Shown: in pieces, positions 52,201 to 60,613 of the stretch
Layout: every line of letters starts with the position of its first letter
How positions within the stretch are numbered: the first letter of the stretch is position 1
NCBI RefSeq assembly: GCF_042685645.1
Contig: NZ_JBHUNX010000001.1
Coordinates: 1,426,001-1,490,000 of the forward strand
Direction: 5' to 3'
From: Salininema proteolyticum
Lineage (GTDB): Bacteria; Actinomycetota; Actinomycetes; Mycobacteriales; Micromonosporaceae
DNA: 64,000 nucleotides
Notes under the pieces: generated by a model
Told to the model about the DNA's origin: nothing
The model's input: only the letters and a program-made list of their open reading frames with translations
Databases searched by the model: none
Translations under genes and position numbers: made by a program

Positions 52201-52227
52201 GGCCGCCGCGTGATCCGCACGGCGGCC
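52201..52227 (+). terminator. Terminator-like hairpin downstream of the monooxygenase gene
   Basis: GGCCGCCG and CGGCGGCC form the stem, followed by CTTCCGCTTTT. It strongly resembles the hairpin at 50844-50872. Confidence 0.6.
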
Positions 52228-52347
52228 CTTCCGCTTTTCTAGAATGGGCCGGTAACGCGCGCTTCACGGATCGGACGACCCTGGTCTACTCGTCAGTAAT
52301 CAATTCGGGCTACAACGGAGGAGACACCGACCTACCAGGGAGACAAT

Positions 52348-53304
52348 GTGAAACGATCCGCCGCGGCCCTGACCGCCGTAGTAGCCTTCATCGCAGGAGT
52401 GTTCATGGCCTCACCGGCACAGGCATCGACGCCGCGCCTGAGCGTCGCGAGCCACAACGTCATGTTCCTATCGCAAGTCTTGTTTCCGAACTGGGCGCAG
52501 GGAGCGCGAGCCGATCTCATAGCGGAGGCCGACTTCATGCGGGGCCACGACATCATCGCCGTCCAGGAGGCCTTCGCCGTCAAGGCCGGCTCCCGACTCC
52601 GCGACAACCTCGCCGGCGAGTACCCGCACATGACCCCCGTCGTCGGGCGCTCCACCTCCGGCTGGGACGACACCGGCGGATCCTTCCGCTGGACCAAACC
52701 CGAGAACGGCGGCGTGTTCCTCGCCAGCAAATGGCCCATCACCCGCCAGGAACAGCACGTCTTCGAACGCGGATGCGGCATAGACGCACTGGCCAACAAA
52801 GGCATCGCCTACGCCGAACTCGACGTGGACGGCAGCACGGTGCACGCCGTCTCCGCCCACCTCCAGTCCGAGGACCCCGGGTGCGACCTCGACGCCGGCG
52901 AGGACGCCTCCGTCCGCGCCTCCCAGCTCCAGGAGATCCGGTCCTTCCTCGACGCCAAGGCCATACCCGAGGACGAGCAAGTCGTCATCGCCGGCGACCT
53001 GAACATCACGCGCGGAAGCGAAGAGCACCTCAAGATGCTGGCCGCCCTCGGCGCCGACGACCCGACCTGGGAGGGCGGACAGTACTCCTTCGACCCCGTC
53101 GCCAACTCCGTCGCACGCGACCGCTACGAGGGCGACCGCCGCGAGACCCTCGACTACGTGCTCCTGCTCGCCGACCACGCCGGGCCGGCGGACTGGACGA
53201 ACACCGTCCTCGACCGGCGCTCGCCGGAGTGGAGCGTGACCAGCTGGGGGAAGACCTACACCTACGACGACTATTCCGACCACTACCCCGTCATCGGCGG
53301 CTGA
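52348..53304 (+). CDS. Secreted sphingomyelinase-like phosphodiesterase (endonuclease/exonuclease/phosphatase fold)
   Basis: Product of 318 aa. Signal peptide (MKRSAAALTAVVAFIAGVFMASPAQAS). Family motifs in order: SHNVMFLSQ, IIAVQEAF (metal glutamate), GGVFLASKWPI, FERGCGIDALANKGIAYAEL, VSAHLQSED, VIAGDLNI, LDYVLLLADH and YSDHYPVIGG (catalytic histidine). The FERGCGxDxLANKG segment is typical of bacterial neutral sphingomyelinases. It may hydrolyse sphingomyelin or related phospholipids outside the cell. GTG at 52348 follows AGGGAGA. Confidence 0.85.
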   Translation: MKRSAAALTAVVAFIAGVFMASPAQASTPRLSVASHNVMFLSQVLFPNWAQGARADLIAEADFMRGHDIIAVQEAFAVKAGSRLRDNLAGEYPHMTPVVGRSTSGWDDTGGSFRWTKPENGGVFLASKWPITRQEQHVFERGCGIDALANKGIAYAELDVDGSTVHAVSAHLQSEDPGCDLDAGEDASVRASQLQEIRSFLDAKAIPEDEQVVIAGDLNITRGSEEHLKMLAALGADDPTWEGGQYSFDPVANSVARDRYEGDRRETLDYVLLLADHAGPADWTNTVLDRRSPEWSVTSWGKTYTYDDYSDHYPVIGG

Positions 53305-53584
53305 CCGGCCTATCCGGACGCCGGCCTCCCCTCGCCGGACACGGGCGCTTGATGTTCGGCGTTCCCGGCCTCCTCCTACGGCCTCCGCCGGCCTTTCCGG
53401 TCGTCGGGGGCCGACGCGTCGATTCCCCACCGGCCTTGGACGAGCCACCGCCGGGGGCGGGCGACCGGTTTCACCGTCGTTCCTGTCAAACCGGCGACAG
53501 TTTCTGCCCGTATTTCCCAGAACCTCCGAATTCACCGGGGAAATCGCTTCCACCCGTGTCGGTGGGGACCCCTATAACGGTGTC

Positions 53585-54430
53585 ATGAGCGAACAGGGAC
53601 GATTTCTCCACGAAGCATGGATCGACGGGGTGCGCAAGCACTGCGACAATAAGGCGCAGGCCGAGGCCCGCCGCGATTGGGACGGATCGGAGGCCTGGCA
53701 GAGGCAGTGCTGCGACGGCGTCTACCGGGACGTCGCCGAGTTCATCGCCGACGCGGTCGATGCCGCCTGGCGACTGACGTGGCGCCAGTGCGGGCAGATC
53801 GTCTACGGCCTGTGGGTGACGCGGCAGACCGGTTCCGATCCCCTGCACCGCTGCCATCCGCCGTGGCGAGATCTGCCGCTCTGGCAGCAGAAAGCCTATG
53901 CGCACGTCTTCGACGCCGTCGAGCGGGAGCAGCCGCCGGGCGCACATGCAGCTGCTCCGCCCCGAGCTCGACCCGCGTTCGAGAACCACGGGAAGCCCTG
54001 GAAAGGGGAGGACGACGGTGATCTCATGCGGCGCTGGGAGGCCGGCGTCTCCGTCAAGGACCTCAGCGCGGAGTTCAAGCGGTCGCTCGGGGCGATCAAG
54101 GCCCGTCTCGTGAAGCTCGACCCGGCTCTTGAGGATCCGCCGCCCGCCGCGGCACGGTACGGCGACTTCGACAGGCCGGACGCCGCCGCACCAGGCCACT
54201 CGGCCACGGCGGCGAAAGGCCTCCCCGGTGCTTCCTCCGTCACGGCCCGGAATGGTGTCGGGGAATCGGCGCCGGAGACCGGGAGCGATTCGGCGCCCGC
54301 CGAGTTCGAGCGGAGGCGGGGTTCCGGGCCGGAGGACGAATCGCCGTCGGAATCTGAACCGGAGGCGACGCCGGAGCCATCGGATCGCTTCGTGACAGTG
54401 GTTCTGGACGACCCGCGGACCCCGGCGTGA
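53585..54430 (+). CDS. Hypothetical protein with RyR-like and helix-turn-helix-like segments
   Basis: Product of 281 aa; not assigned to a named family with certainty. The first 110 residues (WDGSEAWQRQCCDGVYRDVAEFIADAV, WRDLPLWQQKAYAHVFDAV) are rich in Trp and Cys and loosely resemble a RyR-type domain. About 135-180 (GKPWKGEDDGDLMRRWEAGVSVKDLSAEFKRSLGAIKARLVKL) resembles the small C-terminal helical motif attached to many bacterial nucleic-acid proteins. The rest is acidic and disordered. TATAAC ends 6 nt before the ATG (leaderless). Confidence 0.6.
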   Translation: MSEQGRFLHEAWIDGVRKHCDNKAQAEARRDWDGSEAWQRQCCDGVYRDVAEFIADAVDAAWRLTWRQCGQIVYGLWVTRQTGSDPLHRCHPPWRDLPLWQQKAYAHVFDAVEREQPPGAHAAAPPRARPAFENHGKPWKGEDDGDLMRRWEAGVSVKDLSAEFKRSLGAIKARLVKLDPALEDPPPAAARYGDFDRPDAAAPGHSATAAKGLPGASSVTARNGVGESAPETGSDSAPAEFERRRGSGPEDESPSESEPEATPEPSDRFVTVVLDDPRTPA

Positions 54431-54650
54431 ACGCGTGGCCGGGGCGTCGTCGATGTAACGCCGTCGTTTGCCGCGGCGCTCCGCACACGGGTCGGCGAGC
54501 GACCGGGCCTCCGCGGGGGTGCCTCCTGGATGGGCGGCGGTCGGCCGCTCCTCTGCGGCGCTTCCCTGATCGGCCTTCGTCGCCACGGCAACCCTTGCGG
54601 CGGTGTGTCGCTCCTCGTGAAAGGCGGTGCGTCTCCTTAGAATCCACTGC

Positions 54651-55070
54651 ATGAAGAACTACTTCCAGAAATTTGCCGCTGCCATTGCGATGGGCGGTTC
54701 GCTCGCCCTGGCGGGTTCGGGTGTGGCCGTCGCCGCCGACGGCGAGGAGAAGAAGGCTCCGCAGATCGAAGGGCTCTACGTGTTGACGGTCAGCACCGAT
54801 GACGGACGGAGCTTCAATGAGGTTCTCGTCTGCCCGGCGGACCTGTCGACGCATCCGAGCGCGACGACCGCGTGCGAACAGCTCGCCAGGGCCAAGGGCG
54901 ACATCGGCCGGATCCCGGCGCGGGGCGGTGTCTGCACGATGGAGTACGTCCCGGCGGACTTCGACGCGATCGGAGTGTGGAAGGGTAAGCTGCACCTTTA
55001 CTCGGACACCTTCTCGAACCCGTGCGTAGGTCTGAACGAGACCGGTGGAGCCGTCTTCGACTTCATGTAG
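54651..55070 (+). CDS. Secreted SSI-family (subtilisin inhibitor-like) protease inhibitor
   Basis: Product of 139 aa. A signal peptide (AAAIAMGGSLALAGSGVAVAAD) precedes an SSI fold: LYVLTVSTDDGRSFNEVLVCPADLSTHPSATTACEQL, IPARGGVCTMEYVPADFDAIGVWKGKLHLYSDTFSNPCVGL and a final FDF. The four cysteines match the two disulfides of SSI and the reactive loop should be near VCTMEYVP. It would inhibit serine proteases outside the cell. TAGAAT ends 7 nt before the ATG (leaderless); an upstream in-frame start is not needed. Confidence 0.88.
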   Translation: MKNYFQKFAAAIAMGGSLALAGSGVAVAADGEEKKAPQIEGLYVLTVSTDDGRSFNEVLVCPADLSTHPSATTACEQLARAKGDIGRIPARGGVCTMEYVPADFDAIGVWKGKLHLYSDTFSNPCVGLNETGGAVFDFM

Positions 55071-55229
55071 CGGTCCGTCAGCCGGGGTTCCTCGGCGTGG
55101 ACCGGCATCGCTCCTCCCCGAAACGGTTCGGCGGTTTCGGCCACGGGCCGTGATGAGGGGGATCGTGCCCGGAACCGGACCTGGGGCTTCGCAGCCATCG
55201 CCGGTCCCGCCTGCCGAAAAGGTCCCGCC

Positions 55230-55341
55230 GGCCCCGTGGCCCGTAGCTGCACGGCTGGCCCCGCTGGCCCCAACGGCATCGTTGGCTCCGCCGGCTCCAA
55301 CGACACCGCTGGCCCCGTGGCCCGTAGCTGCACGGCTGGCC
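55230..55341. repeat. Tandem repeat with 81-bp period
   Basis: A 31-bp segment (starting GGCCCCGTGGCCCGTAGC) at 55230-55260 recurs exactly at 55311-55341. The sequence after each copy is also related (GGCATCG-TGGCTCCGCCGGC), indicating tandem duplication of about 81 bp. Confidence 0.75.
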
Positions 55342-55836
55342 TCGCCGTCCGCAACGGCATCGCTGGCTCCGCCGGCCCCAATGGTGACGCGGGCGCCGCG
55401 GGTTCGTGGGTCGAACCGCGGCCTTCGCATTGGCGGACGCGGGCGCTCGTTCTGTGCACTGTGGTGGGTCGAGTGCGTCTAGTTCGGACGGCGATAAGGA
55501 GTAGCGGCCTAAGCGCACGGAGTGGGCATATTAAATTGTATGGATAATGCTGAATTACGGTGGCGACATGTTATTGACAGAAGGGAATATCCGGCGTGTC
55601 GGATTGTCGATGCCGTAGCCATGGGTGAATAGGCGCTCCGGAGAGCGCGGTTCGCGGAATCCGAAGGGCCTTTTCCGCACGGGGGCTTGACCGGGGATCA
55701 CGCAACGTTACATCATAATGCACGTTTCGTTCGGGCTCTTCCGAACCGAAGATTCGACGGCGCGGCGCAGCGCTCGCGGCGCACCGGATAAAGGTGTGGC
55801 ACCGGTGCTGATACCCAACTGTGACAAGGTAATCTG

Positions 55837-55865
55837 TTGACCAAGGTTTTCGGTAGAATTACTTT
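55837..55865 (+). promoter_or_regulatory. Candidate promoter of the SCP2 gene
   Basis: TTGACC (55837-55842) with TACTTT 17 bp further (55860-55865); an alternative -10, TAGAAT, is at 55854-55859. The AAGGAG ribosome site follows at once, so the exact start of transcription is unsure. Confidence 0.4.
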
Positions 55866-55880
55866 GGTAAGGAGACACCT

Positions 55881-56228
55881 ATGGCAACTGTCGCTGAGTG
55901 CCGCCAGATCCTCGAGAAGATGGTCGGATCGGCCGACTCCAAGGTCGAGAAGTACGAGGGACTCAAGGACTTCAAGCGGAGCCTGGTCTGCGATATCACC
56001 GATCTCGGAGTGTCCTTCCGCGGCGTTATCGACGACGGTCGCTTCTCCAACCTCGACGAAGGCGACGACCCGGACGCCGAGGTGCGCATGTCCATCGCGT
56101 CCGACGACCTGGTCAAGGTCAAGAAGAAGGAGCTGAGCCCCGCCAAGGCCCTCCTGACCGGCAAAGTGAAGATCAAGGCCAGCGTCAAGGACCTGAACCG
56201 CCTCCGCAAGGCGCTGAAGGTCGATTAA
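55881..56228 (+). CDS. SCP2 sterol-binding-domain protein
   Basis: Product of 115 aa. The single SCP2 fold is indicated by LVCDITDLGVSFRGVIDDGRF, DDPDAEVRMSIASDDLVKVKKKELSPAKALLTGKVKIKASVKDLNRLRKAL, the classic lipid-binding tail. AAGGAGACACCT precedes the ATG. Cytoplasmic; its ligand (a lipid or isoprenoid) is unknown. Monocistronic, closed by a strong terminator at 56346. Confidence 0.85.
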   Translation: MATVAECRQILEKMVGSADSKVEKYEGLKDFKRSLVCDITDLGVSFRGVIDDGRFSNLDEGDDPDAEVRMSIASDDLVKVKKKELSPAKALLTGKVKIKASVKDLNRLRKALKVD

Positions 56229-56345
56229 CCGACGCGTGGAGCGCCGGCCGAGGACGTCGGGGTTCCCGCTCGATGGACCTGCGCCCGGGGCCTGACGGCC
56301 CGGCGGGGCGCTGAGACTTCCCGGCAAGCGCACACTGTTTCCTGG

Positions 56346-56381
56346 CCCGGCCCGATGCTCAGACCATCGGGCCGGGTTTTT
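56346..56381 (+). terminator. Strong intrinsic terminator of the SCP2 gene
   Basis: CCCGGCCCGAT and its perfect complement (56366-56376), 9-nt loop, followed by TTTTT. The most canonical terminator in the window. Confidence 0.85.
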
Positions 56382-56433
56382 GCGTCCCAGTCTGGGTTTG
56401 CGTGTCCCGGACTGGGTTTTTGCGTCCCAAGAC
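56374..56433. repeat. Three tandem 20-bp repeats
   Basis: Units starting GGGTTTTTGCGTCCCA, GGGTTTGCGTGTCCCG and GGGTTTTTGCGTCCCA occupy 56374-56393, 56394-56413 and 56414-56433. The first begins inside the terminator stem, so the terminator's T tract has been partly duplicated. Confidence 0.7.
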
Positions 56434-56902
56434 CCGGCCGGGCACTCCGGTGCGCCATGTCCGGAGCCTCCCATGTCCGGTCGTCCACCGCCCCGATGGC
56501 CGGTTTTCCACCATTGTCGTCGAACAGGCCCCTTGAACGGCGGCTCGGCAACGGTTCTCGCCATGGTGGCGCTCGCTAGCGGCTCCGCCTCCTGCGCGGG
56601 TTCCGGGCCGAGGCGGCGTCATCGGGTCGCGAAGGAAGCTCTGCGCACGCCTCGCCCTCGTGCTCGGTTTTCCCGAGGCCCTTCGCGTCGTGTGTCCCAG
56701 CGGCGCTCAAAGGAGTGGCGCCCATCGGGCTTTCGCAGTCTGACGCGGAGGTGTCGTCACGCCTTCCCTCTGCACCGGCCCCTGCCGACCTGGACGCGCG
56801 GACCGGGTCCGTTTCATCGAGCCAGAGAAAATGTCACAGGCCTGTCATAGACTCGCAGGAAAGGGCCGTGACACAGGCCTCAACAGCAGAAAGGCAGGGA
56901 CA

Positions 56903-58042
56903 ATGACGTTTCTAGCGGCCATCGGGACGCGCAAGGGCCTTTTCCTGGCGACCAGCGAGGACCGAAGGGCATGGGACCTCAAGGGGCCCGTCAACCTGGA
57001 CCCCGAGGGGTTCACCAACGTCAGCGAGATGTACGCGATCGGGATCAATCCGCACAGCAAAAGGCTCTACGTGGGGGCGGACAGTCCGCACTTCGGTTCG
57101 AGCATCTGGTACTCGGACGACCTCGGCGAGACCTGGCAGGAGCCCGACCAGGCGCCCATATCGTTCCCGCAGGACCTCGCCTACCGCCCCTTGGACTTCA
57201 GCGAGAACCCGGGCATCGACCAGCCGGACTCCCCGGAGAAGAACACGCTCAAACGCGTCTGGCAGTTGACGTTCGGGCACGACGCCGACACCGTTTACGC
57301 GGGCGTCGAGCCGTCGGCGCTGTTCATCTCCAAGGACGGCGGCAAGAGCTTCACCTTCAACCGCGCGCTGTGGGACGTTCCCGAGCACGTGACCTGGGGG
57401 CCGGGAGCCGGCGGCGCGGCCGTCCACACCATCGTCCCGGGCGACGCCGAAGGAGACGTCACGGTCGGCGTGTCGACCGGCGGCATCTATCAGACCCAGG
57501 ACGAGGGCGAGACCTGGACGAACGTCTCCCAGGGCATCTCGACGGACTACCTTCCCGAGAAGTTCCCCGAGTCGGGCCAGTGCATCCACAAGGTCGCGCG
57601 CGATACGAGCGGCGGGTACTTCGTCCAGAGCCACGGCCCGGTGTTCTACTCGGAGAAGCCGTCCGACGGGTGGAAGAACGTGTCGGGAGGACTGCCCACC
57701 GAGTTCGGCTTTCCGGTGGTGGCCCACCCGTCGAAGGAGAAGACCGCCGTGGTCTTCCCGGTCGAGGCGAGCCTGCACCGTTTCCCGCCCGGGAACCGCC
57801 TGCAGACGTGGGTCACCGAGGACGGCGGTGAGTCCTGGACCGAGTGGAGCCGGGGCCTGCCGGAAGGACAGTACTTCGGCGAGGCCCTGCGGGACGGGGC
57901 GTCGTGCGACAACGCCGAGGAGCCCGGATTCTACTTCGGCACCAGGTGCGGCGACGTCTACGCGGGCGTGTACGGCGGCGAATGGTCCACGGTGGCCGAG
58001 AACCTGCCGGACGTGCTGTGCGTGCGTGCGGCCGAGGTGTGA
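56903..58042 (+). CDS. BNR-repeat (sialidase-like beta-propeller) protein
   Basis: Product of 379 aa. Several Asp-boxes (S/T-x-D-x-G-x-x-W/F) are visible: WYSDDLGETW, FISKDGGKSF, YQTQDEGETW and VTEDGGESW, indicating a six- or seven-bladed propeller. It begins FLAAIGTRKGLFLATSEDRRAW, typical of the WD40/YVTN/BNR-like protein family common in actinomycetes, without sialidase catalytic residues and without a signal peptide. AAAGGCAGGGACA precedes the ATG. A MoaD/ThiS-like gene follows; this pairing may be functional. Confidence 0.78.
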   Translation: MTFLAAIGTRKGLFLATSEDRRAWDLKGPVNLDPEGFTNVSEMYAIGINPHSKRLYVGADSPHFGSSIWYSDDLGETWQEPDQAPISFPQDLAYRPLDFSENPGIDQPDSPEKNTLKRVWQLTFGHDADTVYAGVEPSALFISKDGGKSFTFNRALWDVPEHVTWGPGAGGAAVHTIVPGDAEGDVTVGVSTGGIYQTQDEGETWTNVSQGISTDYLPEKFPESGQCIHKVARDTSGGYFVQSHGPVFYSEKPSDGWKNVSGGLPTEFGFPVVAHPSKEKTAVVFPVEASLHRFPPGNRLQTWVTEDGGESWTEWSRGLPEGQYFGEALRDGASCDNAEEPGFYFGTRCGDVYAGVYGGEWSTVAENLPDVLCVRAAEV

Positions 58043-58151
58043 GGACCATGGACTCAATGGGCTGGAAGAGGCCTGAGGCGGCGGATACGGCCGCCGGTCC
58101 GCCCGGCGAGCTCTGGAACGGGTCGAGGCATGGAAGGGAGGCGCCGGCGGC

Positions 58152-58436
58152 ATGGAGGTCACGGTGATCATTCCATCGGCACTGCGCGCGGACAGCGGCG
58201 GGAAGTCGAAACTGTTCCTGGACCTGGACGAGGGGGCCACCCTGCGAACCGTGATCGATTCGCTGGGAGAGACGTTCCCTCGTCTGGAACGCCGGTTGCG
58301 CGACGAGGCCGGCGACCTGCGCCGCTTCGTGAACATCTTCGTGGGAGTCGAGGAGTGCCGCGCGCTGGACCGACAGGAGACGGCACTCAAGGAGGGGGAC
58401 GTCGTGCAGATCCTGCCGTCCGTGGCCGGCGGCTGA
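58152..58436 (+). CDS. MoaD/ThiS-family ubiquitin-like protein
   Basis: Product of 94 aa with a beta-grasp pattern (VTVIIPSALRADSGGKSKLFLDLDEGATLRTVIDSLG) and a C-terminal GG, as in MoaD/ThiS sulfur carriers and small protein modifiers. No molybdopterin or thiamine gene is nearby. It follows the BNR gene by about 110 bp on the same strand. It could be a sulfur carrier or a modifier for a partner encoded elsewhere. Confidence 0.82.
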   Translation: MEVTVIIPSALRADSGGKSKLFLDLDEGATLRTVIDSLGETFPRLERRLRDEAGDLRRFVNIFVGVEECRALDRQETALKEGDVVQILPSVAGG

Positions 58437-59123
58437 CGGGGCACCGAAACCGGTGGCCGCACGTGTACCGGTACGGCCGTGTGGTGCCGGATCTAGCGGG
58501 ATGGGCCGCGACGGGCTCCGGTGTCAGATGGTCCGGAACCCGCCGCGGGGAGTCGGAGAACCCTGCCGTCCCACTGCCCGTGCGCCAACGGGCATGGACT
58601 ACCTGGACGGATCCGGTGAGGCGATTTCGACCGACCCGTGAACGGGGCGGAAGGGCCCTCCGACGTCTATGGGAGCTCGGCCGCGGTGGGCGGAGCCGAG
58701 CTCGGTCTTGTTCTCTGGTGTAGCCGTGCGGCTTTCCCTCTGGCCACGGCGCCGCGAGGCCGGCGTCGCGCGCCAGAGGTCGAACATGGCCGCACCCTCA
58801 CGGTCGCGCCTTCACGGCCACGTCCTCACGGCTGTGCCCTCACAGCCGCATCCTGACAGATCCGTACGACCTCGCCGAGCAGTGCGATACCGGATCGGGC
58901 GGACGACCGTCGCACGGCCGCTCTGAACGGCCTTGGCGTCCGGCCTGCGCGCAGGCGCCTCCGGGACGGTCCACCACGGCGAGGGCGATCGCCGGGTAGG
59001 CGATGCCCGTCCGCGGCCGACCGGCCGTATCGCGTCTGCGCACGTCGCTCCGCCGCTCCGCCGCTCCGTCGCTCCGTCGCTCCGTCGCTCCGCCGCGCCG
59101 TCGCTTCGGACGGCCGGCTGCGG
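58437..59123. other. Region without a gene between the MoaD/ThiS-like and HtaA genes
   Basis: About 690 bp with no supportable gene. It includes an imperfect repeat of the CTCACGGYYR type around 58795-58860 and the 8-bp tandem repeat at 59045-59108. It lies downstream of both flanking genes, so it may be a convergent termination zone. Confidence 0.5.
59045..59108. repeat. Eight tandem copies of an 8-bp unit
   Basis: YCGCTCCG repeated eight times (six near-perfect, last two degenerate) immediately downstream of the anchored HtaA gene's stop. A simple-sequence array prone to slippage. Confidence 0.8.
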
Positions 59124-60479
59124 TCACGCGTTGGCGGGTCGGCGGCGAGTGGCCACGACAGCGACGACTCCGGCGGCTGTGAGCGCTAGGGCGATACCCA
59201 GGATCCACGTCAGATCCATGCCCGTGGTGGGCAGGTTCCCGGTCTTGTCGAAATCGGCGGCGGTGACCGTGCCGTCGAAGTCGACCGTGAAGCTCAGCGG
59301 GTCGAGAGCGTCGCCGGCCTTGTAGAAGGACGTGCCGTTGCCGGAGAACAGCTTCGCGCCGGACTCGGTGAGCGTGACGGGGACGTCGGACACGGACACC
59401 CGCTCGTCGGCGACGGACAGCCCCTGGCCGAGGTCGACGGTCGCGGCGGCGGTCCCGTTGAGGTACAGGGCCAGGCTCTTTCCGGTGCCCTGGAGCCGGA
59501 CGTCGCCGAGCGTCACGTCGAGTTCTCCGCCGTGGCCGGTGAAATGCGCTCCGCCGGTGAAGGCGAGGTCCACCGCTCCTGTGTCGGTATTGAAGGTGCC
59601 GTTCGCGACGGGGAAGGAGAAGACGCCGCCCTCCTCGGAGGCGCCGTCGACGGCCGTGTAGGAACCGTCGGCGATGGGGCCGGTGGCGTAGGAGCGGAAG
59701 GACTCCTTCACGCCCCATGAGGCGGAACCGGACACGGCGTTGAGGACCGGGTCGGCCCTGTTCGCGTTCGGGGACGCGGTCTCGTCGGTCCGCTCGTCGC
59801 CGGAGTCGTCTCCGTCCTCGTTCTCTCCTCCGCCGGTGTCGCCGGGGTCCTCCGACTCTTCGTCCGAGCCGCCGCCGGAGTCCTCGTCGCCCCCACCGTC
59901 CTCCTGCGCGGTGTCGAAGGTGATATCCGGAGCGGGCAGCTCGTCGCCGGCGTTGTAGAAGCCGCCCATGGCTTCGGCGCCCTCGGCGGTGAGCGAAGCG
60001 GTCATGCCCTCGAAGCCGGAGGCGCTGCCGCCGGTGTACGAGAGGTCGGCGAAGGCGACGGTCTCCGTGGAGGAGTCCTGCGTGATCGTCACGCTGAGGA
60101 CGCCGCTCTTGTCGGAGTTGTCGGTGACGACGCTCGGGGAGGCGATGGTCAGGTCCAGCGCGCCGTGGTGGCCCGTGAACCGGACGGCGCCCTCGGTGGA
60201 CGCTTCGATGTGGTGGTCGGAGAGGTCGTAGGACCCGGTGAGCGAGGGGAAGGTGAAGTTCTTCCCGTCGCGTTGGGCGCCTTGGGAGACGGTGATCTCC
60301 CCTCCGGCGATGGGTCCTTCCACGTAGTCCGTGAATCCGGTGTGGATGCCCCAGGTGACCTGCCCCTCCGTGAGCGGAATCGTGTTCTCCTGTGCCGAGG
60401 CGGCGGTCGGGGCGGCGAAGCCCGCGGCGAGCACGCCGGCGAAGGCGGCCGGCGCCAGGCGTCGGATGGTGGTTCTCAT
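59124..60479 (-). CDS. Surface haem-binding protein with two HtaA domains and LPXTG anchor
   Basis: Product of 451 aa. Signal peptide ends near ASAQEN. Two HtaA domains (about 42-190 and 250-395) share TWGIHTGFTDYVEGPIAGG and SWGVKESFRSYATGPIADG, with the paired FTGHHGALDL / FTGHGGELDV segments. An acidic, glycine-rich linker (about 195-235) separates them. The end is LPTTGMDLTWILG, a helix and RRRPANA: a sortase-anchored receptor. HtaA domains bind haem and pass it to HmuT. AAGGAAC precedes the ATG at 60479. Likely iron-repressed with the next gene. Confidence 0.87.
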   Translation of the reverse strand: MRTTIRRLAPAAFAGVLAAGFAAPTAASAQENTIPLTEGQVTWGIHTGFTDYVEGPIAGGEITVSQGAQRDGKNFTFPSLTGSYDLSDHHIEASTEGAVRFTGHHGALDLTIASPSVVTDNSDKSGVLSVTITQDSSTETVAFADLSYTGGSASGFEGMTASLTAEGAEAMGGFYNAGDELPAPDITFDTAQEDGGGDEDSGGGSDEESEDPGDTGGGENEDGDDSGDERTDETASPNANRADPVLNAVSGSASWGVKESFRSYATGPIADGSYTAVDGASEEGGVFSFPVANGTFNTDTGAVDLAFTGGAHFTGHGGELDVTLGDVRLQGTGKSLALYLNGTAAATVDLGQGLSVADERVSVSDVPVTLTESGAKLFSGNGTSFYKAGDALDPLSFTVDFDGTVTAADFDKTGNLPTTGMDLTWILGIALALTAAGVVAVVATRRRPANA

Positions 60480-60613
60480 CGGTGTTCCTTGTCCTGTAGT
60501 AGGGATTCCGCGCCGGATCCGGTGGAGAGGACCGGCACGGTTAACGGGCTTTGTGAAAGGGGCCGTGAGCCGAAGCCCGGCGGTGTCACGGCGAGCGGGT
60601 GCTCTGTGCGAGG

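Larger units (their letters stand above)
55071..55880. other. Gene-poor region with minisatellite
   Basis: About 800 bp with no convincing gene. It holds the 81-bp-period repeat at 55230-55341 and, from about 55500, unusually AT-rich stretches (for example around 55528-55560 and 55700-55730) before the SCP2 promoter. Frames on both strands through the repeat give only low-complexity Gly/Ala/Pro sequence. Confidence 0.55.
56229..56902. other. Region without a gene between the SCP2 and BNR genes
   Basis: About 670 bp. It holds the terminator at 56346-56381 and three 20-bp repeats (56374-56433). The remainder shows no ribosome site plus codon pattern that supports a gene. Near the right end are two related palindromic stretches, TGTCACAGGCCTGT and GTGACACAGGCCT, possibly a regulator site for the BNR gene. 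Confidence 0.5.

Noticed and set aside
55230..55341. CRISPR array
   Set aside because: Only two exact copies, 81-bp period, no hairpin-type repeat, no spacers and no cas genes.
54240..55430. A 396-codon minus-strand frame with Gly/Ala repeats
   Set aside because: It overlaps the SSI inhibitor gene antisense and its repetitive part only reflects the 81-bp repeat. No ribosome site or conserved domain.
55236..55547. Collagen-like GxxG reading frame on the plus strand
   Set aside because: Short, and the repeats keep similar low-complexity translations in several frames; no Gly-X-Y regularity over a useful length.
55713..56564. Minus-strand frame antisense to the SCP2 gene
   Set aside because: Its repeated Gly-Arg-Lys segments come from the 20-bp DNA repeats; the opposite-strand SCP2 gene has clear motifs.
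59045..59108. CRISPR or origin-like iterons
   Set aside because: The 8-bp unit is a contiguous simple-sequence array with no spacers; no replication genes nearby.
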